From: Dehalococcoidia bacterium
GTDB lineage: Bacteria > Chloroflexota > Dehalococcoidia > Lucifugimonadales > Australimonadaceae
Direction of reading: 5' to 3'
Assembly (NCBI GenBank): GCA_021296055.1
Contig: JAGWBE010000053.1
Span: 4,986-17,536, forward strand
Length of the DNA stretch: 12,551 nucleotides
Under the pieces are notes generated by a model, which saw only the letters and a list, made by a program, of their open reading frames with translations, ran no database searches and was not told where the DNA came from. The position numbers and the translations under genes were made by a program. The stretch's first letter is position 1, and each line of letters opens with the position of its first letter. Below are positions 1 through 5,488 of this stretch, in pieces.

Positions 1-1625
1 GTGAAGGTGATAACGCGCGGATTGACCTCGTGCAGCGCGTCGGGGCCGAGACCCCAGCGCTCCATCGTCCCCGGCGTGAAGTTGTCCGTAACCACGTCCG
101 CCCAGCGCACGAGGCGCTTAACGAACTCCGGAGCGCCCGGACGCGCCATATCCACCGTGATTCCCAGCTTGTTCACGTTATAGTTGGAGAAGTAGCCGCT
201 GCGGTTCGGTCCCGGCTTCCCGTCCTTGAATGGCTGCGACAGGCGCAGCGTCTCCATCCGCCGCTTCGACTCCACCCGCACCACCTGCGCCCCAAAGTCC
301 GCCAGATAGCGCGTAACCATCGGCCCGATCACCACCCAGCAGAAATCGAGCACCTTCAGTCCAGCGAACGCCTGCCCCCCTCTTCGCCCTTCCCGCGAAA
401 AGCCTGCCCCGTACTTGATACGGGACGGGAACCTCGCTTCGCTTCCCTCACTCTCAGCCAGCACCTCGTGCGTATGCTCCCCTAGGCGCGGCGCGCGCAG
501 CCGCGCCCCTACCCGCTCTCCCGACACGCGGATAAACCCGCCGGGCATACGGACGACGCCTACCTCGCCTAGGTTCACGCGCTGCCAGAACCCCCGCGCA
601 GCCAGCTGCGGATGCTCCAGCAGCTCGTCCGCGTCCGTTACAGGGAAGAGGATGACGCGGTGTGCGGCTGCGCCCTCGGCGAGGGCGCGTTTGCTCCGCC
701 GCGCGAAGAAACGGGACAGTGCCATGTCCAGTCGGTCTAGCGCCGCTTGCGGCATTGTCCCGAACTCGAACGCCTCCCAGTCTGTCCCTTCAACGAAAGC
801 GTCCGGCTCTCCGTCCTCCCGCATCCACGCCGCCAGGCCGCGCATGCTCCGCGCCCCCGCAGCGCCGCCGGGGAAGAAGAAGGCCGCATAGCCGTCCGCG
901 CACAGATAGGTGATGCGCATCCGCACGTCGCCGATCATCCGGTACGCGCCGCTGCGCCTCAGGTTCACGCCTGTCAGGTCCCACACCTGCGGCGCGTGGG
1001 AGAGCGTGCGCGCCATCGCCTGCTGGCAGGACGCGTCCACGTGCTGCCCCTCTCCTGTCAGCAGACGATGGTGGTGCGCAATCATTGCGCCCGCCGCTCC
1101 CGCCGCGCCCCCGACGAGCCAGAACTGCGGCGAGTGGGAGACGCGCACGGGCGGACGGTCGGGCTCCCCGGTCATCGCCATCGAGCCGCCAAGCGCAGCG
1201 CCGGTCAGGTCGGTTGCGGCATAGGCCGCCTTGGGCCCGGTAGAGCCGAACGGCGTGATGCTGACGACGATGAGGCGCGGGTTCAGCGCCCGCAGCGCCT
1301 CATAGCCCAGCCCCAGCGATTCCATGAAACCCGGCGCGAACGACTCCACGAGGAAGTCCGCCCCGACCGCAAGCCTCCGCAGCGCGGCTTGGCCTTCGTC
1401 CCGCGCGATGTCCAGCATGACGGAGCGCCGGTTCGTTGCGAAGCCCTGCCAGAACAGGCTGCGCTCCGGCCCCGGCTCGCCCCCTGCGAATGGGCCAAGG
1501 CGCCGCGCCGGGTCGCCGCCGGGCGGCTCGACCTTCACTACGTCGGCGCCCAGGTCGCCTAGCGTCTTGGCGCAGAAGACACCCCGGTAATCGGCGAGGT
1601 CGATGACGCGCAGGTGCTCCAGCAT
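1..1625 (-). CDS. Tandem-domain CaiB/BaiF family CoA-transferase (3' end outside window)
   Basis: An uninterrupted minus-strand frame of 541 codons runs off the left edge without a stop. It is a type III CoA-transferase, a family that moves CoA between carboxylic acids in the cytosol. The N-terminal domain (residues 1 to ~385) begins LRVIDLADYRG, has GADVVKVEPPGGD at 26-38, the PFGSTGPKA segment at 125-133 and GEGQHVDAS at 191-199, and closes with APRLGEHTHEVL. A second domain restarts near residue 421 (GLKVLDFCWVVIGP, then GAQVVRVES) and is cut by the edge after about 120 residues. The Gln at 202 sits where formyl-CoA transferase has its catalytic Asp, so the first half is probably not catalytic, as in the two-domain enzyme DddD. 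Residues ~390-418 are an unusual linker encoded by a palindromic repeat. The ATG at 1625 has no Shine-Dalgarno but lies 6 nt after a TATCCT box. The substrate is unknown. Confidence 0.9.
   Translation of the reverse strand, partial: MLEHLRVIDLADYRGVFCAKTLGDLGADVVKVEPPGGDPARRLGPFAGGEPGPERSLFWQGFATNRRSVMLDIARDEGQAALRRLAVGADFLVESFAPGFMESLGLGYEALRALNPRLIVVSITPFGSTGPKAAYAATDLTGAALGGSMAMTGEPDRPPVRVSHSPQFWLVGGAAGAAGAMIAHHHRLLTGEGQHVDASCQQAMARTLSHAPQVWDLTGVNLRRSGAYRMIGDVRMRITYLCADGYAAFFFPGGAAGARSMRGLAAWMREDGEPDAFVEGTDWEAFEFGTMPQAALDRLDMALSRFFARRSKRALAEGAAAHRVILFPVTDADELLEHPQLAARGFWQRVNLGEVGVVRMPGGFIRVSGERVGARLRAPRLGEHTHEVLAESEGSEARFPSRIKYGAGFSREGRRGGQAFAGLKVLDFCWVVIGPMVTRYLADFGAQVVRVESKRRMETLRLSQPFKDGKPGPNRSGYFSNYNVNKLGITVDMARPGAPEFVKRLVRWADVVTDNFTPGTMERWGLGPDALHEVNPRVITF
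390..431. repeat. REP-like palindromic sequence inside the CoA-transferase gene
   Basis: A nested inverted repeat lies within the coding region. The inner arms are CCCGTA (408-413) and TACGGG (419-424) around the loop CTTGA; the outer arms are TTCCCG (390-395) and CGGGAA (426-431). It is followed by a tandem TCGCT TCGCT stretch at 434-443. Read on the minus strand it encodes part of the interdomain linker, around RFPSRIKYGAGFSREG, which does not resemble a CaiB domain. Bacterial REP and Rickettsia palindromic elements have comparable architecture. No second copy is present in this window, so calling it a dispersed element is inference. Confidence 0.5.
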
Positions 1626-1631
1626 GCGGGG

Positions 1632-1637
1632 AGGATA
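1632..1637 (-). promoter_or_regulatory. Candidate -10 box of the CoA-transferase gene (leaderless)
   Basis: On the minus strand TATCCT is followed by exactly 6 nt and then the ATG at 1625, so transcription would start at or next to the start codon. A weak -35 candidate, TGGGCA, lies 16 nt upstream. No Shine-Dalgarno is present. The same spacing is seen before the HMA and amidohydrolase genes. Confidence 0.45.
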
Positions 1638-1650
1638 GCCCACGCGCGCC

Positions 1651-1679
1651 TTGTGCCCATTTTCACGAACGACTATCCT
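1651..1679 (+). promoter_or_regulatory. Candidate promoter of the F420/NADP oxidoreductase gene
   Basis: TTGTGC (1651-1656) and TATCCT (1674-1679) are separated by 17 nt, the standard sigma-70 spacing. The -10 box ends 9 nt before the ATG at 1689, so the transcript would have almost no leader. Its -35 region overlaps the weak -35 candidate of the divergent CoA-transferase promoter. Confidence 0.45.
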
Positions 1680-1688
1680 GCCGCCCGC

Positions 1689-2342
1689 ATGGTCACCATA
1701 GCGATTATCGGCGGTTCGGGCCCCGAGGGCCGCGGCCTGGGTTTGCGCTTCGCCATTGCCGGCCACGCCGTCGTTCTCGGCTCACGCGACGCCGCTCGCG
1801 CCAACGAGGCCGCCGGGGCCGTGGCCGCGCTTAGCCCCGGCGCGGCCGTCTCCGGCGCCCTTAACGCCGACGCCGCCCGCGCCGCCGAGTGGGTCGTCCT
1901 CTCCGTCCCCTACGAGGGGCTGGACGATACGGTGCGGGCCCTCGCGCCATCGCTCGACGGCAAGATGGTCGTAAGCGTCGTCGCGCCCCTCGCCTTCGAG
2001 GGCGGGCAGCCGCGCGCGGTGCTCGTGCCGGAGGGGTCGGCGGCGGAGTTGGTGCAGGGGTTGGTTCCAAACGCGCAGGTGACCTCCGCTTTCCACAACC
2101 TGAGCGCCAAGGAATTGCTCAAGCCCCATGAGCGGTTGGCGGGCGATGTCATCGTCTGCGGCGACGACGCGCAAGCCAAGGCGGACACCGTGGGCCTGGT
2201 GAACGTCATCCAAGACCTGCGCGGCGTGGACGGCGGCCCGCTGTCCAACTCGCGCATCGTGGAGGAGCTGACCGCGCTGCTGCTCTACGTCAACATGCGC
2301 GCCAAGAGCCGCGCCACCATCAAACTGCTCGGCCTCGACTGA
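1689..2342 (+). CDS. npdG: NADPH-dependent F420 reductase-like oxidoreductase
   Basis: This 217-residue protein matches the F420-dependent NADP oxidoreductase family, which transfers hydride between reduced coenzyme F420 and NADP in the cytosol. The N-terminal Rossmann fold has a glycine-rich loop, GGSGPEGRGLGLRF, at 8-21, followed by VVLGSRD (28-34), where the SR pair typically contacts the NADP 2'-phosphate. WVVLSVPYEG (68-77), SAFHNLSA (133-140), and a C-terminal DGGPLSNSRIVEELTALLL are also characteristic. I chose the ATG at 1689 because the Rossmann strand begins directly there; an upstream in-frame start at 1614 would add 25 unrelated residues and overlap the divergent CoA-transferase. 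The gene is convergent with the HMA gene, with a 10-nt gap. Family membership is confident; true F420 specificity is inferred, and the presence of F420 synthesis in the organism cannot be seen here. Confidence 0.85.
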   Translation: MVTIAIIGGSGPEGRGLGLRFAIAGHAVVLGSRDAARANEAAGAVAALSPGAAVSGALNADAARAAEWVVLSVPYEGLDDTVRALAPSLDGKMVVSVVAPLAFEGGQPRAVLVPEGSAAELVQGLVPNAQVTSAFHNLSAKELLKPHERLAGDVIVCGDDAQAKADTVGLVNVIQDLRGVDGGPLSNSRIVEELTALLLYVNMRAKSRATIKLLGLD

Positions 2343-2352
2343 CCCGCCCTCG

Positions 2353-2589
2353 CTACGCCCAGCGCACCGCCGCCACTTCGAACCCCACGCCCCCCAACTG
2401 CGCCGACATCGCCGCTGGAGTGATGGAGGCGAGGTCGAACTCGACAGCGAGTTGCTTGGCGGACAGGTCTCCCTCCACGCTCAACACGCCGGGGAACACC
2501 TCCAGCACCATCGCCGCCGAGGATATGCAGCCGTCGCAGTGCAGTCCCGGCACGTCCAAGAGCACCCGTGAGCGCGCATCGCCGTTCAT
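2353..2589 (-). CDS. Heavy-metal-associated (HMA) domain protein, copper-chaperone-like
   Basis: A 78-residue single-domain protein with the HMA metal motif GLHCDGC near residues 15-21, where the two Cys (CxxC) bind a soft metal such as Cu(I). The remainder fits the beta-alpha-beta-beta-alpha-beta HMA fold, with PGVLSVEGDLSAKQLAVEFD forming the central hairpin. Free HMA proteins are cytosolic metal chaperones or buffers. The usual GMTCxxC is GLHCDGC here. No P-type ATPase or CsoR-like regulator is adjacent, so the metal is unknown. An in-frame GTG at 2595 could add two residues; I prefer the ATG at 2589 because a TAGTGT box ends exactly 6 nt upstream. It converges on the F420 oxidoreductase gene and diverges from the membrane-protein gene. 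Confidence 0.75.
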   Translation of the reverse strand: MNGDARSRVLLDVPGLHCDGCISSAAMVLEVFPGVLSVEGDLSAKQLAVEFDLASITPAAMSAQLGGVGFEVAAVRWA

Positions 2590-2595
2590 ACGCAC

Positions 2596-2601
2596 ACACT
2601 A
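2596..2601 (-). promoter_or_regulatory. Candidate -10 box of the HMA gene (leaderless)
   Basis: TAGTGT on the minus strand is followed by exactly 6 nt and the ATG at 2589. No Shine-Dalgarno and no convincing -35 is seen. The call rests mainly on the same spacing recurring at two other genes in this window. Confidence 0.35.
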
Positions 2602-2682
2602 CCACGGTCTGGGGACGTGTCGGCATCTTGCGCCCCCGCAAGGCGTGTGCTTGAATTCCAGCAAGACCTAGCGAGGCAAGGG

Positions 2683-3060
2683 ATGCCGGACAACCGCTAC
2701 GAGCGCGAGATCGAGGAGATCCTCGACAAAGTGGACGACGGCCTCCCCGGCGACGGGAAGCAAGCGAAGGTCGCGCGTCAGCGCGCCAGGCCCCGCGTCG
2801 CGCGCCCCGCCCGCACCGCTCCCAACATCGGCGCGCTGCTGACGTGGAGCCGCTTGCTTGTCGGCGGCGTCATCCTCATCGTCCTCTCGCTCGTGCTGAG
2901 CATGGACCTGCTGCTCTACGTCGGGCTGGGGGCCATCGTCGTCGCCTACTTCATCTTCTTCAACAGGCCGCGCCGCTCCACCGAGAAGCGCTGGCGCGGT
3001 GAGAGTATCGAGGAGGACGAAGGCGGCTTGCGCTTCTGGAGGCGGCGGGGCCCTCGCTAA
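2683..3060 (+). CDS. Small two-TM membrane protein of unknown function
   Basis: A 125-residue protein I cannot assign to a named family. It starts with an acidic amphipathic segment, YEREIEEILDKVDD (6-19), followed by a basic Arg/Pro/Ala-rich stretch (30-46). Two hydrophobic helices follow at about 56-73 and 77-94, joined by a very short turn, and the C-terminal tail is charged with an acidic patch and a basic end (FWRRRGPR). Both ends should lie on the same side of the membrane, probably the cytosol. The ATG at 2683 has GAGG 6 nt upstream; an in-frame start at 2617 would add 22 residues and reach toward the divergent HMA promoter. It lies 27 nt before threonine synthase in the same reading frame, so co-transcription is likely. 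No function can be inferred. Confidence 0.7.
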   Translation: MPDNRYEREIEEILDKVDDGLPGDGKQAKVARQRARPRVARPARTAPNIGALLTWSRLLVGGVILIVLSLVLSMDLLLYVGLGAIVVAYFIFFNRPRRSTEKRWRGESIEEDEGGLRFWRRRGPR

Positions 3061-3087
3061 CGGCGCCACGCCCCTCCCCCCCTCTCC

Positions 3088-4254
3088 TTGCCTTCCTACC
3101 TCTCCCACCTCGAATGCACCGCGTGCGGTGCCCGCTGCGGCGCCGACGAGCCGCGCAACCTGTGCCCTGCCTGCGGCAAGGTGCTCTACGCCCGCTACGA
3201 CCTGGACGCGGCCAAGCGCGGCGTTGACCGCGTCGCCCTGGCTCAGCGCGCCGCCACGATGTGGCGCTACTTCGAGCTGATGCCAGTGCTCGACCCTGAG
3301 CACGTCGTCACTCTCGGCGAGGGCGGCACACCGATGCTGCGGGCGCGGCGCTTGGAGGCCGCGACCGGCGCGCGCACGCTCTACCTCAAGGACGAGGGGC
3401 TAAACCCCACCGGCTCCTTCAAGGCGCGCGGCCTCTCCGCCGCCGTCTCCAAGGCCAAGGAGCTGGGCCTGCGCCGCCTTACACTGCCCTCGGCGGGCAA
3501 CGCGGCGGGAGCACTGGCGGCCTACTGCGCGCGGGCGGGCATGGAGGCGCACGTGTTCATGCCCAACGACGCGCCGGACGCCAACAAGAAGGAGAGCGAG
3601 CTGGCCGGAGCGTCCCTCACGCTGGTCGAGGGACTTATATCCGACGCGGGAGCGCTCGCTCGCGAGGCGGCGGCGCGCCTCGGCCTCTTCGACGTTTCCA
3701 CGCTCCGCGAGCCTTACCGCGCCGAGGGCAAGAAGACGATGGGCTATGAGATCGCCGCCGACCTCGGCTGGCGCCTGCCGGAGGCCATCATCTACCCCAC
3801 CGGCGGCGGGACGGGCATCGTCGGGATGTGGAAAGCGTTCGAGGAGATGGAGGCGATGGGCTGGATCGGTGCCGAGCGCCCCAAGATGATCGTCGTTCAG
3901 GCGGAGGGCTGCGCCCCCATCGTCCGCGCCTTCGAGCAGGGCGCGTGCTTCGCCGAGCCGTGGGCCGACGCCCACACCGTCGCCGCGGGCATCCGCGTCC
4001 CCTCAGCCGTCGGCGACTACCTCATCCTCGATGCCGTCCGCGCGTCGGGAGGCACGGCGCTCACCGTAACGGACGCGGAGTTGCTGGACGCGACGCGGCG
4101 CATCGCATCGCTGGAAGGCGTGTGGCCCGCGCCGGAGGGCGCCGCGACGCTCAGCGCCTACGAACATCTGCGCGCGTCGGGCTTCCTCGCGCCCGAAACG
4201 GAGACCGTCCTGATGAACACAGGCTCCGGCTTCAAGTACATGGAGTTGGTCTAG
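3088..4254 (+). CDS. thrC: Threonine synthase with N-terminal zinc ribbon
   Basis: A 388-residue PLP enzyme expected to convert O-phosphohomoserine to threonine, the last step of threonine synthesis. A zinc-ribbon-like N-terminus carries Cys10, Cys13, Cys26 and Cys29 (an extra Cys at 17), as is common in archaeal-type threonine synthases. The fold-type II core shows LKDEGLNPTGSFKARG (100-115), with Lys112 as the expected Schiff-base lysine, PSAGNAAGA (134-142), and the glycine-rich phosphate loop PTGGGTG (237-243). The C-terminal TGSGFKY resembles the usual TGxGxK ending. The start is a TTG at 3088; no other usable start lies between it and the in-frame TAA at 3058 ending the upstream gene, and there is no Shine-Dalgarno, only a C/T-rich leader. 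A related threonine-synthase-like lyase cannot be excluded. Confidence 0.87.
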   Translation: MPSYLSHLECTACGARCGADEPRNLCPACGKVLYARYDLDAAKRGVDRVALAQRAATMWRYFELMPVLDPEHVVTLGEGGTPMLRARRLEAATGARTLYLKDEGLNPTGSFKARGLSAAVSKAKELGLRRLTLPSAGNAAGALAAYCARAGMEAHVFMPNDAPDANKKESELAGASLTLVEGLISDAGALAREAAARLGLFDVSTLREPYRAEGKKTMGYEIAADLGWRLPEAIIYPTGGGTGIVGMWKAFEEMEAMGWIGAERPKMIVVQAEGCAPIVRAFEQGACFAEPWADAHTVAAGIRVPSAVGDYLILDAVRASGGTALTVTDAELLDATRRIASLEGVWPAPEGAATLSAYEHLRASGFLAPETETVLMNTGSGFKYMELV

Positions 4255-4289
4255 CGCCCCGGTCGGCGCTCTATCGCGCCGCGGAATCG

Positions 4290-4319
4290 TTGCGGCGCAC
4301 GCGTGTTCGGCGCTACAAT
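4290..4319 (+). promoter_or_regulatory. Promoter of tRNA-Asn
   Basis: TTGCGG (4290-4295) and TACAAT (4314-4319) are separated by 18 nt and lie just upstream of the tRNA. TACAAT matches the sigma-70 -10 consensus at five of six positions and stands out in this GC-rich sequence. Transcription would start near 4326, about 20 nt before the mature tRNA 5' end. Confidence 0.6.
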
Positions 4320-4323
4320 CTAC

Positions 4324-4341
4324 CTAGGCCCGGCGGCCTAG
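4324..4341. repeat. 7-bp inverted repeat at the tRNA-Asn transcription start
   Basis: CTAGGCC (4324-4330) and GGCCTAG (4335-4341) are perfect complements around a 4-nt CGGC loop. The repeat lies between the -10 box and the mature tRNA. No T-run follows, so it is not an intrinsic terminator. Its function, perhaps a protein-binding site or a processing element, is unknown. Confidence 0.5.
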
Positions 4342-4347
4342 CCGCGT

Positions 4348-4422
4348 TCCCGCGTAGCTCAGTGGTAGAGCGGTCGGCTGTTAACCGACTGGCCGTAGGT
4401 TCGAGTCCTACCGCGGGAGCCA
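4348..4422 (+). tRNA. tRNA-Asn (GTT), 3' CCA encoded
   Basis: A full cloverleaf folds. The acceptor stem is TCCCGCG (4348-4354) with CGCGGGA (4412-4418), discriminator G4419 and encoded CCA (4420-4422). The D stem GCTC/GAGC (4357-4360, 4368-4371) closes an AGTGGTA loop. The anticodon stem GTCGG/CCGAC holds the loop CTGTTAA with anticodon GTT at 4380-4382, which reads AAC/AAT. The T stem GTAGG/CCTAC closes the loop TTCGAGT. All stems are fully paired. Confidence 0.97.
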
Positions 4423-4490
4423 AGCGCGCGGCGCGATACCCCCACGAACGGAGCGGCAGACAGCGGCGCGATGGGCGCTCCTCCCCTGCC

Positions 4491-5165
4491 CTAGCCGCCC
4501 TTCGTCTTCAGCTTGTCCATTAGCGACTCCAGCTTGCGCGTCTGCACCCAGACGGAGCCGCTGCCTCGGAACTTCAACACCAGCCCCTCGCCGCCGGCGA
4601 TGAGGGAGCCGATGCCGCCCACCTTGCCGATGGAGTACTGCACGTCGTTGGTGAACGCGACGACGTGGCCGGTGTCCACCACCAGCTCCTGGCCCGGCTC
4701 CACGCGCAGCTCCTTTATCGCTCCGAAGGAGTTGTAGTAGACCGTGCCCGCGCCATCGGTCGCGTAGGCGCGGAGGAAGAAGACGCTCTCGCCGCTGACC
4801 AGGCCGCGCAGCCCCTGGAACTTGGAGTCGAGCTCCACGTTGGCGGTGCTGCCGAGGAAGGAGCTGCCCTGGATGAAAAGGTCGGCGCCGGGGAACAGCT
4901 CCTGCGACTTGATGTCGCCCGGCGTGGGAGGCGCGAGGCTGACCCAGCCGCCGCCCGGCCCCGCGGTGAAGGTGTTGACGAAGAAGGACTCGCTGCCCAG
5001 CATCCGCTTCAGGCCGCCGAACAACCCGCCGCTGCCCATGCCCGTCTTCATCTCGACGCCCTGCTGCGCGGCCATGGCGCCCGGCTCGGCCTTGATCGAC
5101 TCGCCCTGCGCGAGGTCGATGGTGAGCAAGGTGTAAGAGGGGTCGAACTCGATAGTGGCGTTCAT
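4491..5165 (-). CDS. AIM24 / TIGR00266 family protein
   Basis: A 224-residue all-beta protein of the AIM24 family. Family hallmarks in order are GESIKAEPGAMAA (21-33), GGLFGGLKRML (46-56), the FFVNTFTA block (61-68), GDIKSQEL (83-90), VSGESVFFLRAY (123-134), VVDTGHVVAF (162-171) and the C-terminal GSVWVQTR (203-210). Length is normal for the family, and there is no signal peptide or membrane segment. Yeast AIM24 is mitochondrial, but the biochemical role of the bacterial proteins is not established, so I give no function. The ATG at 5165 is supported by GGAGG 8 nt upstream. It is transcribed alone, convergent with tRNA-Asn and divergent from tRNA-Ala. Confidence 0.88.
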   Translation of the reverse strand: MNATIEFDPSYTLLTIDLAQGESIKAEPGAMAAQQGVEMKTGMGSGGLFGGLKRMLGSESFFVNTFTAGPGGGWVSLAPPTPGDIKSQELFPGADLFIQGSSFLGSTANVELDSKFQGLRGLVSGESVFFLRAYATDGAGTVYYNSFGAIKELRVEPGQELVVDTGHVVAFTNDVQYSIGKVGGIGSLIAGGEGLVLKFRGSGSVWVQTRKLESLMDKLKTKGG

Positions 5166-5216
5166 CGGGGCAGCCTCCGGCGGCGGCGAGCTCGTTGGCC
5201 GCCCAACCGCGAGGCA

Positions 5217-5245
5217 AGGCTAGCGCCGCGCCGCCCGCCGGTCAA
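5217..5245 (-). promoter_or_regulatory. Promoter of the AIM24-family gene
   Basis: On the minus strand TTGACC (5240-5245) and TAGCCT (5217-5222) are separated by exactly 17 nt. The -35 matches the sigma-70 consensus at five of six positions. The -10 lies about 50 nt upstream of the ATG at 5165, leaving room for a leader containing the GGAGG ribosome binding site. Confidence 0.55.
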
Positions 5246-5272
5246 TGCGCCGCCGCGCGTCCGCCGCGCTCC

Positions 5273-5301
5273 TTGACCGCCGCCAGGGGGCGTGGCACAC
5301 T
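5273..5301 (+). promoter_or_regulatory. Candidate promoter of tRNA-Ala
   Basis: TTGACC (5273-5278) is followed after 17 nt by CACACT (5296-5301), which keeps the important A2 and T6 of a -10 box. It is divergent from the AIM24 promoter and carries an identical TTGACC -35. The -10 is weak; the predicted start is near 5308, about 33 nt before the mature tRNA. Confidence 0.4.
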
Positions 5302-5340
5302 GAAATATAGCTCGTGCCGCCTATCGTGGGCGGCCTGCGT

Positions 5341-5413
5341 GGGGATATAGCTCAACTGGGAGAGCGCCGCGTTCGCATCGCGGAGGTTGGGGGTTCGAGT
5401 CCCCCTATCTCCA
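5341..5413 (+). tRNA. tRNA-Ala (CGC), CCA not encoded
   Basis: The acceptor stem GGGGATA (5341-5347) pairs with TATCTCC (5406-5412), with one G-T wobble, and A5413 is the discriminator. The D stem GCTC/GAGC closes AACTGGGA. The anticodon stem CCGCG/CGCGG (5367-5371, 5379-5383) holds the loop TTCGCAT with anticodon CGC at 5374-5376, which reads GCG Ala codons. The T stem GGGGG/CCCCC closes TTCGAGT. The next bases are CCC rather than CCA, so CCA must be added after transcription. Confidence 0.96.
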
Positions 5414-5422
5414 CCCTCTGTC

Positions 5423-5454
5423 CCCCTACCCTCTCCCCCCGCCCCCGGCGTAGA
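5423..5454 (+). repeat. Direct repeat, left copy (10 nt after tRNA-Ala)
   Basis: A 32-bp segment from CCCCTACCCTC to CCGGCGTAGA is repeated at 6254-6285 with 30 of 32 positions identical and no gaps. It lies between the tRNA-Ala and the NYN gene. The mismatches are at repeat positions 12 and 16. The sequence is C-rich, so part of the similarity could be compositional, but the 16-nt GC/GTA-containing right half is identical. Confidence 0.6.
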
Positions 5455-5488
5455 GCATGGGGCAGCGCTCAATAGGAGGCGGTGGTCA

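Noticed and set aside
747..1562. Long plus-strand open frame opposite the CoA-transferase
   Set aside because: It is an Arg/Pro/Ala/His-rich shadow of the minus-strand gene with no recognisable domain.
1614..1688. Upstream start for the F420 oxidoreductase
   Set aside because: The extra 25 residues overlap the start of the divergent CoA-transferase and are not part of the Rossmann fold, which begins right at the ATG at 1689.
4423..4490. Intrinsic terminator after tRNA-Asn
   Set aside because: I found no stable hairpin followed by a T-run in this interval.
5387..5488. Upstream extension of the NYN protein
   Set aside because: It would start inside tRNA-Ala and be Pro-rich without domain content; the AGGAGG before the GTG at 5489 fixes the start.
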